Assembly: GCA_050289385.1 (NCBI GenBank)
Contig: JBNKFQ010000108.1
Location: 1-5,350, forward strand
DNA from: JBNKFQ01 sp050289385
GTDB taxonomy: Bacteria > Pseudomonadota > Gammaproteobacteria > Pseudomonadales > Porticoccaceae
Direction: 5' to 3'
Length of the DNA: 5,350 nucleotides
The notes beneath the pieces are model-generated. The model did not search any database. It saw only the letters and a program-made list of their open reading frames with translations, and was not told the DNA's origin. How positions within the stretch are numbered: position 1 is the first letter of the stretch; every line of letters begins with the position of its first letter. Made by a program: the position numbers and the translations under genes. Below are positions 1-4,862 of this stretch, one piece after another.

Positions 1-248
1 ACTGAATAGTTGATATTTTCAGAGTGGAAAGCATTAGCAATCTGCTCTTTGCTAATGTCTGTTGCCTCAACTATAGAAAAATGTTTAGCCAGACCTATCG
101 CGGCTTGACCGTTCCCGGTTGCACAATCCCATGCCTCATCATGAGATTTAACTAAGGAAGCAATAAAATCAAACAATTCCTTCGGATACATGGGTCGAGA
201 GGAAGCATAAAGGTCTGCTTTATCGTTGAATAATTTTGAAGTTTCCAC
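1..248 (-). CDS. SAM-dependent methyltransferase, N-terminal part (cut by window edge)
   Basis: The gene reads leftward off the window, so only the first 82 codons are visible. The protein begins (V/M)ETSKLFNDKADLYASSRPMYP and contains the glycine-rich motif WDCATGNGQAAIGLAKHF at about residues 41-58, followed by an acidic motif II region (VEATDISKEQIANA). This is the SAM-binding core of class I methyltransferases of the Methyltransf_11/25 kind. The substrate cannot be told from this part. I chose the GTG at 248-246 because AGGAG at 259-255 sits 6 bases upstream and the N-terminus matches family starts of the form 'F...A..Y...RP.YP'. The ribosome binding site lies only a few bases after the R' box of attC1, so this is the first gene of its own cassette, in the same orientation as the other cassettes. 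It was too short for a simple ORF cutoff. The C-terminus and the gene's intactness cannot be judged. Confidence 0.85.
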   Translation of the reverse strand, partial: METSKLFNDKADLYASSRPMYPKELFDFIASLVKSHDEAWDCATGNGQAAIGLAKHFSIVEATDISKEQIANAFHSENINYS

Positions 249-254
249 AAAACT

Positions 255-259
255 CTCCT
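255..259 (-). promoter_or_regulatory. Ribosome binding site of the methyltransferase gene
   Basis: AGGAG on the minus strand, 6 bases before the GTG start at 248. It fixes a non-ATG start and is the only strong Shine-Dalgarno sequence among the cassette genes here. It begins 3 bases after the R' box of attC1, so it travels with the cassette. Confidence 0.75.
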
Positions 260-262
260 AGC

Positions 263-321
263 ACCTAACGTGGAGTTGAGCGGCGAGCTTCAGCGAGTCC
301 GTCTCGAACGTTTGGTTATGA
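263..321 (-). repeat. attC1 integron recombination site
   Basis: Read on the minus strand, the site starts at an R''-like box TCATAAC (321-315; third Y of RYYYAAC is A and the first R is T), continues AAACG, and ends CTCCACGTTAGGT. The R' box GTTAGGT at 269-263 fits GTTRRRY perfectly. In between is an imperfect inverted repeat (GTTCGAGACGG against CCGCTCAAC, with unpaired extra bases) as expected for a folded bottom-strand attC. At 59 bases it has the usual short attC length. It follows the stop codon of the 325-789 gene by 3 bases and precedes the methyltransferase cassette. Confidence 0.85.
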
Positions 322-324
322 ATT

Positions 325-789
325 TTATTTTTCATATTGTTTTAATAAAGAAAAAATCTGTTTAACTAATATCTCTTCTTCATTGAGCATTCGGTTTTCA
401 GAAATCATTATTTTATCTATATCACTTCTTTTATAATTCTGGAATATTTGATTTTCTAATATTAAAACAAGTTGTTTGCTTAACTCACTATCTTTGTCAA
501 TTAATTTAGCTTCACCTGGTGTGTCGCTACCAAAATATAGTTCTCCTTGCGTATCAGAACCCATTCTGCCATCAAAACAAAATTGGAAAATTTCATTATT
601 TGAACCTTGGAAAGTAAAACCAATCGAGCCACCATCATCTAAATATGCAACATTCAACATTTTAACAGGCAAATGGATAATTATGTTTTCTAAGACGCCA
701 TTTTTAGCATTATCACCATATACAATATGTATAGGAAGGGTTGAGAATATTAGGAAAAGAACTACAGATATTAGAATTTTATTGTTCAT
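325..789 (-). CDS. Hypothetical small exported protein, cassette gene
   Basis: This 154-residue protein is not recognised. It begins MNNKILISVVLFLIFSTLPI and has a clear signal peptide: a short lysine n-region, a hydrophobic core over residues 5-20, and likely cleavage near residue 26 (VYG-DN). It is therefore probably periplasmic or secreted. The mature part is acidic and lysine-rich with no catalytic motif that I can name; the middle (VAYLDDGGSIGFTFQGSN) looks like beta strands. The frame stays open upstream to 879, but those 30 extra codons would translate the attC2 site itself and would bury the signal peptide, so I chose the ATG at 789-787. That ATG lies inside the R' box of attC2 (GTTATGA) and has no Shine-Dalgarno, a known trait of some cassette genes. 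The gene is visibly AT-rich compared with its neighbours. The stop codon abuts attC1, so gene plus attC1 form one cassette of about 520 bases. Confidence 0.75.
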   Translation of the reverse strand: MNNKILISVVLFLIFSTLPIHIVYGDNAKNGVLENIIIHLPVKMLNVAYLDDGGSIGFTFQGSNNEIFQFCFDGRMGSDTQGELYFGSDTPGEAKLIDKDSELSKQLVLILENQIFQNYKRSDIDKIMISENRMLNEEEILVKQIFSLLKQYEK

Positions 790-838
790 AACGCTCAAAG
801 CACCGGTGCGAAGCATCCGGTGCCTTTGCTTGTTATGC
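786..838 (-). repeat. attC2 integron recombination site
   Basis: On the minus strand it runs from GCATAAC (838-832, R''-like) to GTTATGA (792-786, R'-like). The core is a strong inverted repeat: AAAGCACCGG near 797-806 on plus pairs with CCGGTGCCTTT near 818-828, leaving a one-base bulge. The outer boxes deviate from RYYYAAC/GTTRRRY at one or two positions, but the geometry (53 bases, hairpin with extrahelical bases, placement 24 bases after the stop of the 863-1384 gene) supports an attC. The start codon of the next cassette gene lies inside its R' box. Confidence 0.8.
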
Positions 839-862
839 GGCAACACTTTGTATGCAATATTT

Positions 863-1384
863 TCAATCATTGGTTCCACTGTTCGTAGTTACGATAATCT
901 GCACTCGTGCTTCCAACTGCTGCCCATCAGGGCTCGTGCATGCCCAAGAGACAACCAGCTCGCCTTCTCCCTCCCGAACAGCTTCTAAATAATCCCAGTC
1001 CGATCTGGAGGCGGTCACATTCTGCACATCGGCCGTAGATACGATTATCGGGACTGCAGGCAAAAACTCGCCACTTGATCCGTATGCCTCAACGCTTAGC
1101 TCACTTGATTCGTTGCTTACATTTGACCGATGAACCCGATCACCTATCTTCAGGATTAGTGGGTTCGGAAGTACTCTCAACTCACTTGGAAAAGGCGACT
1201 TCTCGCAAGCTTCCTGCCGAGTATATATCGTAAACGCTCGAAAGTTAATATTCGCTGATCCGCCAGGCACCGTTGAGGAATAACCTTCGCCAAACGCACC
1301 CGCGAAGGCTGGCATATGCAGCAGAAGTAGAACTATCCAACTCCCAATACTATTCACGATCCTCATATTGGCACCATTTTTCAT
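863..1384 (-). CDS. Hypothetical exported protein with probable Ig-like fold, cassette gene
   Basis: A protein of 173 residues from the ATG at 1384, or 167 from the ATG at 1366 (MRIVNSIGSW). Neither start has a clear Shine-Dalgarno; both lie just after the R' box of attC3. The frame is open further upstream to 1519 but would then translate attC3, so I rejected those starts. The N-terminus is a signal peptide: hydrophobic WIVLLLLHM, cleavage likely after AFA. The mature half, from PLILKIGDRVHRS to ARVQIIVTT, has the rhythm of a bacterial Ig-like (Big_2-like) domain: a 'lkiGd...v.v.A.gssGe.lp.vpi.vst' stretch, then 'v.eGegelvvsw' and a closing beta strand. This is a fold guess from pattern, not a search. 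Two cysteines (about residues 47 and 144 of the 173) could form a disulfide in the periplasm. Its last codons slightly overlap the longer, rejected start of the next gene. Confidence 0.7.
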   Translation of the reverse strand: MKNGANMRIVNSIGSWIVLLLLHMPAFAGAFGEGYSSTVPGGSANINFRAFTIYTRQEACEKSPFPSELRVLPNPLILKIGDRVHRSNVSNESSELSVEAYGSSGEFLPAVPIIVSTADVQNVTASRSDWDYLEAVREGEGELVVSWACTSPDGQQLEARVQIIVTTNSGTND

Positions 1385-1390
1385 TTTGCC

Positions 1391-1484
1391 GCATAACGCC
1401 CGCATTTGGGGCCGTAGTGTAGGCGCGAAACGCCGGAACGGAGGTCCCAGCCCCGCAGGGGCGAACAATATGCGCTTGTTGAAC
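1391..1484 (-). repeat. attC3 integron recombination site (long form)
   Basis: On the minus strand the site starts with GTTCAAC (1484-1478), a perfect R'' RYYYAAC box, and ends with GGGCGTTATGC (R' at 1397-1391), the same ending seen in Vibrio-type repeats. The inner arms (GCCCGCATTTGGGGCC on plus near 1398-1413, against GCCCCGCAGGGGC near 1450-1462) form an imperfect stem, leaving a long central loop region. At 94 bases it is longer than the other three sites. Box spacing at the R'' side is uneven, so the exact outer border there is less certain than the R' side. Confidence 0.7.
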
Positions 1485-1608
1485 GAAGCCGCTCCGCGGC
1501 AAAATCGAAATCCGGACACTCGTTACTCCGCCAGGAACCCAAATTCTCATGAAGAGATAATTCCTCTACGTGCCGAATACGCGGCACGACAACCAGAGGA
1601 TTTATCCC
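1485..1608 (+). other. Leader of the IS91-type element (no gene)
   Basis: This stretch separates attC3 from the recombinase start. It holds two short inverted repeats: GCCGC-TCC-GCGGC at 1488-1500, and CGTGCCG (1569-1575) facing CGGCACG (1582-1588) over a 6-base loop. A GATAAT at 1556-1561 could serve as a -10 box, but no convincing -35 is seen about 17 bases before it. AGAGGA at 1595-1600 is the ribosome binding site of the recombinase, 8 bases before its ATG. The terIS end of the element should fall in here. Confidence 0.45.
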
Positions 1609-2433
1609 ATGAACAAGGCACAACAAAAACGTTTCGATTCACTGTACCGCAAACATGTTAACGCACTGCGCCGACAAGGCAAAGCCGAATCCACCATTGA
1701 TGTCTACTCCCGCGCCGTACGCCGACTAACGGAGTTCTTCGATTGCCCGCCCGACATCCTCACGCTGGAACAACTGGAAGGCTATTCCGACTCCCTGGTC
1801 AAAACCCACAGCTGGTCTACCGTCAAAGTGGATCGCAACGGCTTGCAGTTCTTCTACCAGCACATTCTCAAGCGCGAGTGGCAATGGGTCGATATCGTCA
1901 AACCACCCCAGGTCAAAACCCTGCCCGATGTGCTAACCCTCAAGGAGATCGAACGCCTCATCAACGGCACACGCGAACTGCGCTACCAGACGTTTATCTT
2001 CACCTGCTTCAGCATGGGCCTGCGCCTCGGCGAGACGCTCTCCCTGCGGGTTCGCGATATCGACAACGATCGTATGAAGGTGCATGTCCGACAGGCCAAG
2101 GGCAACAAGCACAGGTTTGTCACCTTGCCCCAACTCACCCTGGAGGCTCTGCGCCGCTATTGGGCATCCCACCGCCATCCCCAATTCCTCTTTCCCCGTG
2201 GCCGTACCCCGGAGGAACGCCGTGGCGCCGATGCGCCCATGGATCGCGGGGGATTACAGAAGTCCTTCAAGGCCATCGTCAAGGATGTCGGTATTCATAA
2301 AGACATCACTGTCCACTCCCTGCGCCACTGTTACGGTACCCTGCATCACCGATGCCGGGGTCAGTCTGCGTGCGATTCAGCAGGAGATGGGGCACGAGTG
2401 CCCCAAAACGACGGCGCTGTATACCCAACTCTA
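1609..2433 (+). pseudogene. Tyrosine recombinase of IS91-type element, frameshifted and C-truncated
   Basis: Starts MNKAQQKRFDSLYRKHVNAL at the ATG at 1609, with AGAGGA 8 bases upstream; the in-frame GTG at 1570 has no such support. Residues 1-100 form the SAM-like core-binding domain and residues from about 105 the catalytic domain. Catalytic residues visible in the first frame: Arg139 (MGLRLGE), Lys164 (AKGNKHR), His236 and Arg239 (VHSLRH). At about 2338-2342 the frame shifts by one base: the expected continuation ITDAGVSLRAIQQEMGHECPK, with the second histidine (GH, CAC 2393-2395) and nucleophile Tyr (ALYTQL, TAT 2420-2422), lies in the next frame. No slippery heptamer is present at the shift, so this is a mutation rather than programmed frameshifting. 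After TQLY the recombinase ends and transposase sequence begins, so its last helix is lost as well. It lacks the extra patch of integron integrases, so it is a XerD-like element recombinase and not IntI. Probably inactive. Confidence 0.85.
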
Positions 2434-3315
2434 CAGACACCGCGCTCCTGCGGTCATCGGGCCTGTAATCAATGCCAGAACAACAGCACGCAGGACTGGC
2501 TCGACCGGCAACGGCAAAAACAGTTGCCGGTCAACTATTACATGGCAACCTTTACCTTGCCCTGTGAACTGAGAGTGCTGGCCAGGTCACACCGCAAGAC
2601 CCTGTACAACCTGCTGATACAGTGCGCTGTTTCTACCCTCAAAACCTTTGCTTTAAACAAGAAGGGGTTTAACGCCGAACTGGGGTTGTGCGGGGTGTTG
2701 CATACCCATACTCGTCGGCTGGATTATCACCCGCATGTCCATATTGTGGTGCCCGGCGGCGGGGTGCATCGCTCCCGACGGGAATGGCGCAAGCTTCGGG
2801 GTGATTATCTGTTTAACGGCAGAGCGCTGGCCGCAGCGTTCCGGGGCGCCTTCCTGAAGGCTCTGGATAACGCCAACCTGAATCCCGGCATGACGCCAAA
2901 AAAGTGGGTGGCTCAATGCCAGAAGGTCGGGCGAGGGGAGCAGGCCTTGCAGTACCTGTCCCGCTATCTGTATCGAGGCGTCATCAGTAATCGCCATATC
3001 CTTGAAGACGATGGCAGCTGCGTTACCTTCCGTTATCGCGACAGTAAAACCGGCACCTGGAAAACCCGCCGTCTGCCGGGCGAGGCGTTTATCGCATTAC
3101 TCCTGCAACACGTTCTGCCCAGGGGCTTCCGGCGGGCGCGGGACTATGGCTTTTTACACGGGAATGCCAAAGCGTTACTCAAGATTGTGCAGTGGGTATT
3201 GCGGGTGAACCTGCCCGGCAAAACAACTCGACACAAGGCCTCGTTTTGCTGCCCCCATTGTCGAGGGCCGATGGTAGTCTGTGGTGTGCGTTCCGCACGC
3301 GAAGATCCAGGATAA
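2434..3315 (+). pseudogene. IS91-family Y2 HUH transposase, N-terminally truncated
   Basis: About 293 residues remain of a protein that usually has roughly 370-420. The remnant begins inside the N-terminal zinc-binding region (SCGHRACNQCQNNSTQDW, three cysteines left) with no start codon or ribosome binding site of its own; it is in the same frame as the first part of the recombinase, giving one open frame from 1609 to 3315. The catalytic core is preserved: the HUH motif in YHPHVHIVVPGG (His codons 2734 and 2740, remnant residues 101 and 103) and paired tyrosines in YLSRYLYR (2953 and 2965, four residues apart, as in IS91 TnpA). A C-terminal cysteine cluster (FCCPHC, near residues 272-276) is also present. 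The family nicks single-stranded DNA at oriIS and moves by rolling circle. The loss of the N-terminal zinc domain and start probably inactivates it, unless the fused frame is translated as a chimera. Confidence 0.85.
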
Positions 3316-3498
3316 AGATCACTGATTCACTGCCATTCACTCACAAGGAGGGCAAACACTTTATGTAAAAGAACCTGTTTTTTATCGCCATCCGGGGCGA
3401 GGGTTCTGTTCGTCCCTAAAAAATGAAGCCGACAAAAAACGGCGCTTCGTTACCGCAGTTTTAAATCGATTTAATTGCTAGTAAGGAGCACCGGGCTT
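3316..3498 (+). other. Right (oriIS) end region of the IS91-type element
   Basis: This 183-base stretch has no gene but much secondary structure. A compound stem pairs GAACC (3371-3375) with GGTTC (3402-3406) outside TCGCC (3385-3389) and GGCGA (3396-3400). A second hairpin pairs GAAGC/CCG at 3425-3431 with CGG/GCTTC at 3440-3448 over an A-rich loop. TTAAATCGATTTAA at 3461-3474 is a perfect 14-base palindrome. In IS91 the origin of rolling-circle transposition (oriIS) sits downstream of the transposase next to the GTTC/CTTG target, which matches this position. The assignment as oriIS is by position and structure only. Confidence 0.5.
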
Positions 3499-3555
3499 GT
3501 TCAACAATGAGATATGTCGCGGCTCAGCCGCGCGACATATCCTTATTTGTTATAT
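3499..3555 (-). repeat. attC4 integron recombination site
   Basis: On the minus strand it runs from ATATAAC (3555-3549, R''-like) to GTTGAAC (3505-3499), a perfect GTTRRRY R' box. Between them is the strongest hairpin of the window: GATATGTCGCGGC (3511-3523) pairs with GCCGCGCGACATATC (3527-3541) around a 3-base loop, leaving a 2-base bulge. Unpaired extra bases are what lets the integrase choose the bottom strand of an attC. At 57 bases the length is typical. The R'' box overlaps the last codons of the 3543-3959 gene, and the R' box is where the IS91-type element abuts. Confidence 0.85.
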
Positions 3556-3959
3556 GCTTCTACACTGACCGGGCAGAAATACTCTTTAAACTGCCCACCA
3601 TTAATTTCAAGTGAGTAACAATTACCCTCTATCGTTGCTTCACGAACTACTTCCCCCTCTATTTCGGAGGTGTATCTGATAGTTACAAACTTATCGGAAG
3701 ACGACACGAGATCGTACTTACTTGTTTCTACCCAATCTTCCATGACAGATGTGAATCTTTTGCACTCGATATGCATGTAGAGCTTGCCGAAGAACTTGTT
3801 TTCGAAGATTTCCTTCTGCTTCGCAGTAACATCCTTAGCCTGGCGAAAGCTAGCTAAAGTCTTCTCTTCATCAGATTTCCAATACCCTTCTAAGGGACAG
3901 CCGGCCACTTTGAGCGGCAAGACTAGGAAAATGGCGGTTAGTAAACGCAATTTCATCAT
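3543..3959 (-). CDS. Hypothetical small exported protein or lipoprotein, cassette gene
   Basis: This 138-residue protein begins MMKLRLLTAIFLVLPLKVAGC. The N-terminus is a signal peptide, and VAGC at residues 18-21 fits a lipobox, so Cys21 could be lipidated. Because the mature part has three further cysteines (IECKRF, GNCYSL, YFCPV), Cys21 might instead take part in a disulfide after normal cleavage. After the cysteine comes PLEGYWKSDEEKTLASFRQA, a 'G.WksdeekTl' opening seen in small secreted proteins that test as orphan beta-barrel-like domains; I cannot assign a function. The second half alternates strand-like segments. The ATG at 3959 is chosen with ATG 3956 as an equal alternative; a weak AAGGG lies about 13 bases upstream. 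Its stop lies inside attC4, so gene and site form one cassette. The IS3 element ends only about 22 bases upstream, so the native promoter side is lost and any expression must come from the IS or be absent. Confidence 0.75.
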   Translation of the reverse strand: MMKLRLLTAIFLVLPLKVAGCPLEGYWKSDEEKTLASFRQAKDVTAKQKEIFENKFFGKLYMHIECKRFTSVMEDWVETSKYDLVSSSDKFVTIRYTSEIEGEVVREATIEGNCYSLEINGGQFKEYFCPVSVEAYNK

Positions 3960-3981
3960 TGCATTGGTATTACCCTTATAA

Positions 3982-3993
3982 AGTAGACACCCT
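3982..3993 (+). repeat. IS3 element left inverted repeat
   Basis: AGTAGACACCCT, matching the right end at 11 of 12 positions when read inward. It lies just outside the stop codon of orfB (3996-3998). Confidence 0.75.
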
Positions 3994-3995
3994 AA

Positions 3996-4862
3996 CTATG
4001 CGGCCGCAGCCGTCATACTTTCAAATTCCGCTGGGCTAACGTAGCCTATTGCTGATTGCCTACGCAGGCGGTTATAAAATACCTCGATGTACTCAAAGAT
4101 ACCGGATTTCGCCTCATTGATCGACTCAAACTGTTCGGCATAGATGAGCTCCACCTTCAATCTACTAAAGAACGACTCCATGGGGGCGTTGTCCCAGCAG
4201 TTGCCCTTTCGGCTCATGCTGGGTTTGCAGCCCTTTTGTTTCATGTAATCAATATACTTTTGTGAACGATACTGCACGCCTCGATCTGAGTGTATGATCA
4301 GACCAGGCTCTATATCGCGCCGCTTGAACGCCATCGACAGCGCGTTGGTCACGAGCTGTTCGGTCATTGAGGAGTCCAGCGCCCAGCCGACGATACTGCG
4401 TGAATAGAGGTCCATGACGGTTGCCAGGTAAAGCCACTGTTCATCGATCCAGATATAGGTGATATCGGTGGTCCACTTTTGATTGGGCTTGTCGGCACCA
4501 AATTCTCGCCAGAGCAGGTTCTCCGATACGTTATGCATGGTCAGTGTATGACCACCATAATTGAAGGCTTTGCCGTTTCGCGCTTTCAGTCCCTGTTTTT
4601 TTAGAATATCTGCAATGTAGTTGGTCGAACACGGGATATTCAGCGCATTAAGCTCCTGGGCAATGCCTGGCGCTCCGTAGCGCGCTTTAAAGGTGGCGTG
4701 CGTCTCTACCACCTTGCGTTCCACCTGCTCACGACTGATCTTTCTGGCGCACTTAGGGCGACCCAGCCAGCGATAGTAGCCGGCACGTGACACCTTCATG
4801 GCCCGACACATCATCATGATGGAATACTCATCCTTGTGTTCTCGAATTAAGGCGTACTTCAC
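3996..4862 (-). CDS. IS3-family transposase OrfB (DDE integrase domain)
   Basis: A 288-residue protein, a full length for OrfB. It starts at GTG 4862, which overlaps the orfA stop as GTGA; in IS3 elements OrfB is mainly made as an OrfAB fusion by -1 frameshifting. Residues 1-50 (MKYALIREHK, SIMMMCRAMKVSRAGYYRWL) form the HTH_21-like region, and the retroviral-integrase-type catalytic core follows from about residue 120. The DDE triad is visible: Asp133 in WTTDITYIW, Asp193 in HSDRGVQY, and Glu229 in NCWDNAPMESFFSRLK, 35 residues after Asp193 as in the DD(35)E signature. The end (YNRLRRQSAIGYVSPAEFE) is the usual IS3 C-terminus. No internal stop or missing motif is seen, so the catalytic half looks functional even though orfA is damaged. 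Confidence 0.95.
   Translation of the reverse strand: MKYALIREHKDEYSIMMMCRAMKVSRAGYYRWLGRPKCARKISREQVERKVVETHATFKARYGAPGIAQELNALNIPCSTNYIADILKKQGLKARNGKAFNYGGHTLTMHNVSENLLWREFGADKPNQKWTTDITYIWIDEQWLYLATVMDLYSRSIVGWALDSSMTEQLVTNALSMAFKRRDIEPGLIIHSDRGVQYRSQKYIDYMKQKGCKPSMSRKGNCWDNAPMESFFSRLKVELIYAEQFESINEAKSGIFEYIEVFYNRLRRQSAIGYVSPAEFESMTAAAA

Larger units (their letters stand above)
1485..3498 (+). mobile_element. IS91-type element with tyrosine recombinase, degraded
   Basis: A plus-strand element lies between attC3 and attC4, antisense to all cassette genes. It holds a tyrosine recombinase gene followed by a Y2 HUH transposase gene, the layout known for a branch of the IS91 family. The right end is placed by the target: plus-strand GGGCTTGTTCAAC at 3493-3505 contains CTTG and GTTC, the complements of the CAAG/GAAC tetranucleotides next to which IS91 inserts by its oriIS end. 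The left (terIS) end is only inferred, since attC3 stops at 1484 and the recombinase starts at 1609. IS91 makes no target duplication and has no long terminal repeats, so borders cannot be fixed from one copy. Frameshift and internal deletion in the genes make autonomous movement unlikely. Confidence 0.7.

Noticed and set aside
790..879. 30 extra N-terminal codons for the 325-789 gene, starting at 879 or 870
   Set aside because: They translate the attC2 site and place the hydrophobic signal segment internally; the ATG at 789 gives a normal signal peptide.
476..988. Plus-strand open frame of 170 codons
   Set aside because: It is antisense to two cassette genes and crosses attC2, with no family features; a shadow frame.
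1385..1519. Longer start for the 863-1384 gene at 1519
   Set aside because: The extension translates attC3 and yields an arginine/proline-rich stretch with no ribosome binding site.
1743..2300. Plus-strand alternative frame inside the recombinase gene
   Set aside because: Proline/arginine-rich shadow of the recombinase frame, which carries all the recognisable motifs up to the shift.
2330..2350. Programmed frameshift in the recombinase
   Set aside because: No slippery heptamer occurs at the shift and this gene type does not use frameshifting; a mutation or sequence error fits better.
1609..2433. Integron integrase IntI
   Set aside because: The region between the catalytic Lys and the HxxR box lacks the additional IntI-specific patch, and the gene is paired with an IS91 transposase inside the array.
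1933..2997. Minus-strand open frames at 1933-2184 and 2653-2997 as possible cassette genes
   Set aside because: Both are antisense shadows of conserved recombinase and transposase motifs and are not next to an attC.
3511..3541. Rho-independent terminator
   Set aside because: The stem is strong but has no U-run on either strand and lies between R'' and R' boxes, so attC explains it better.
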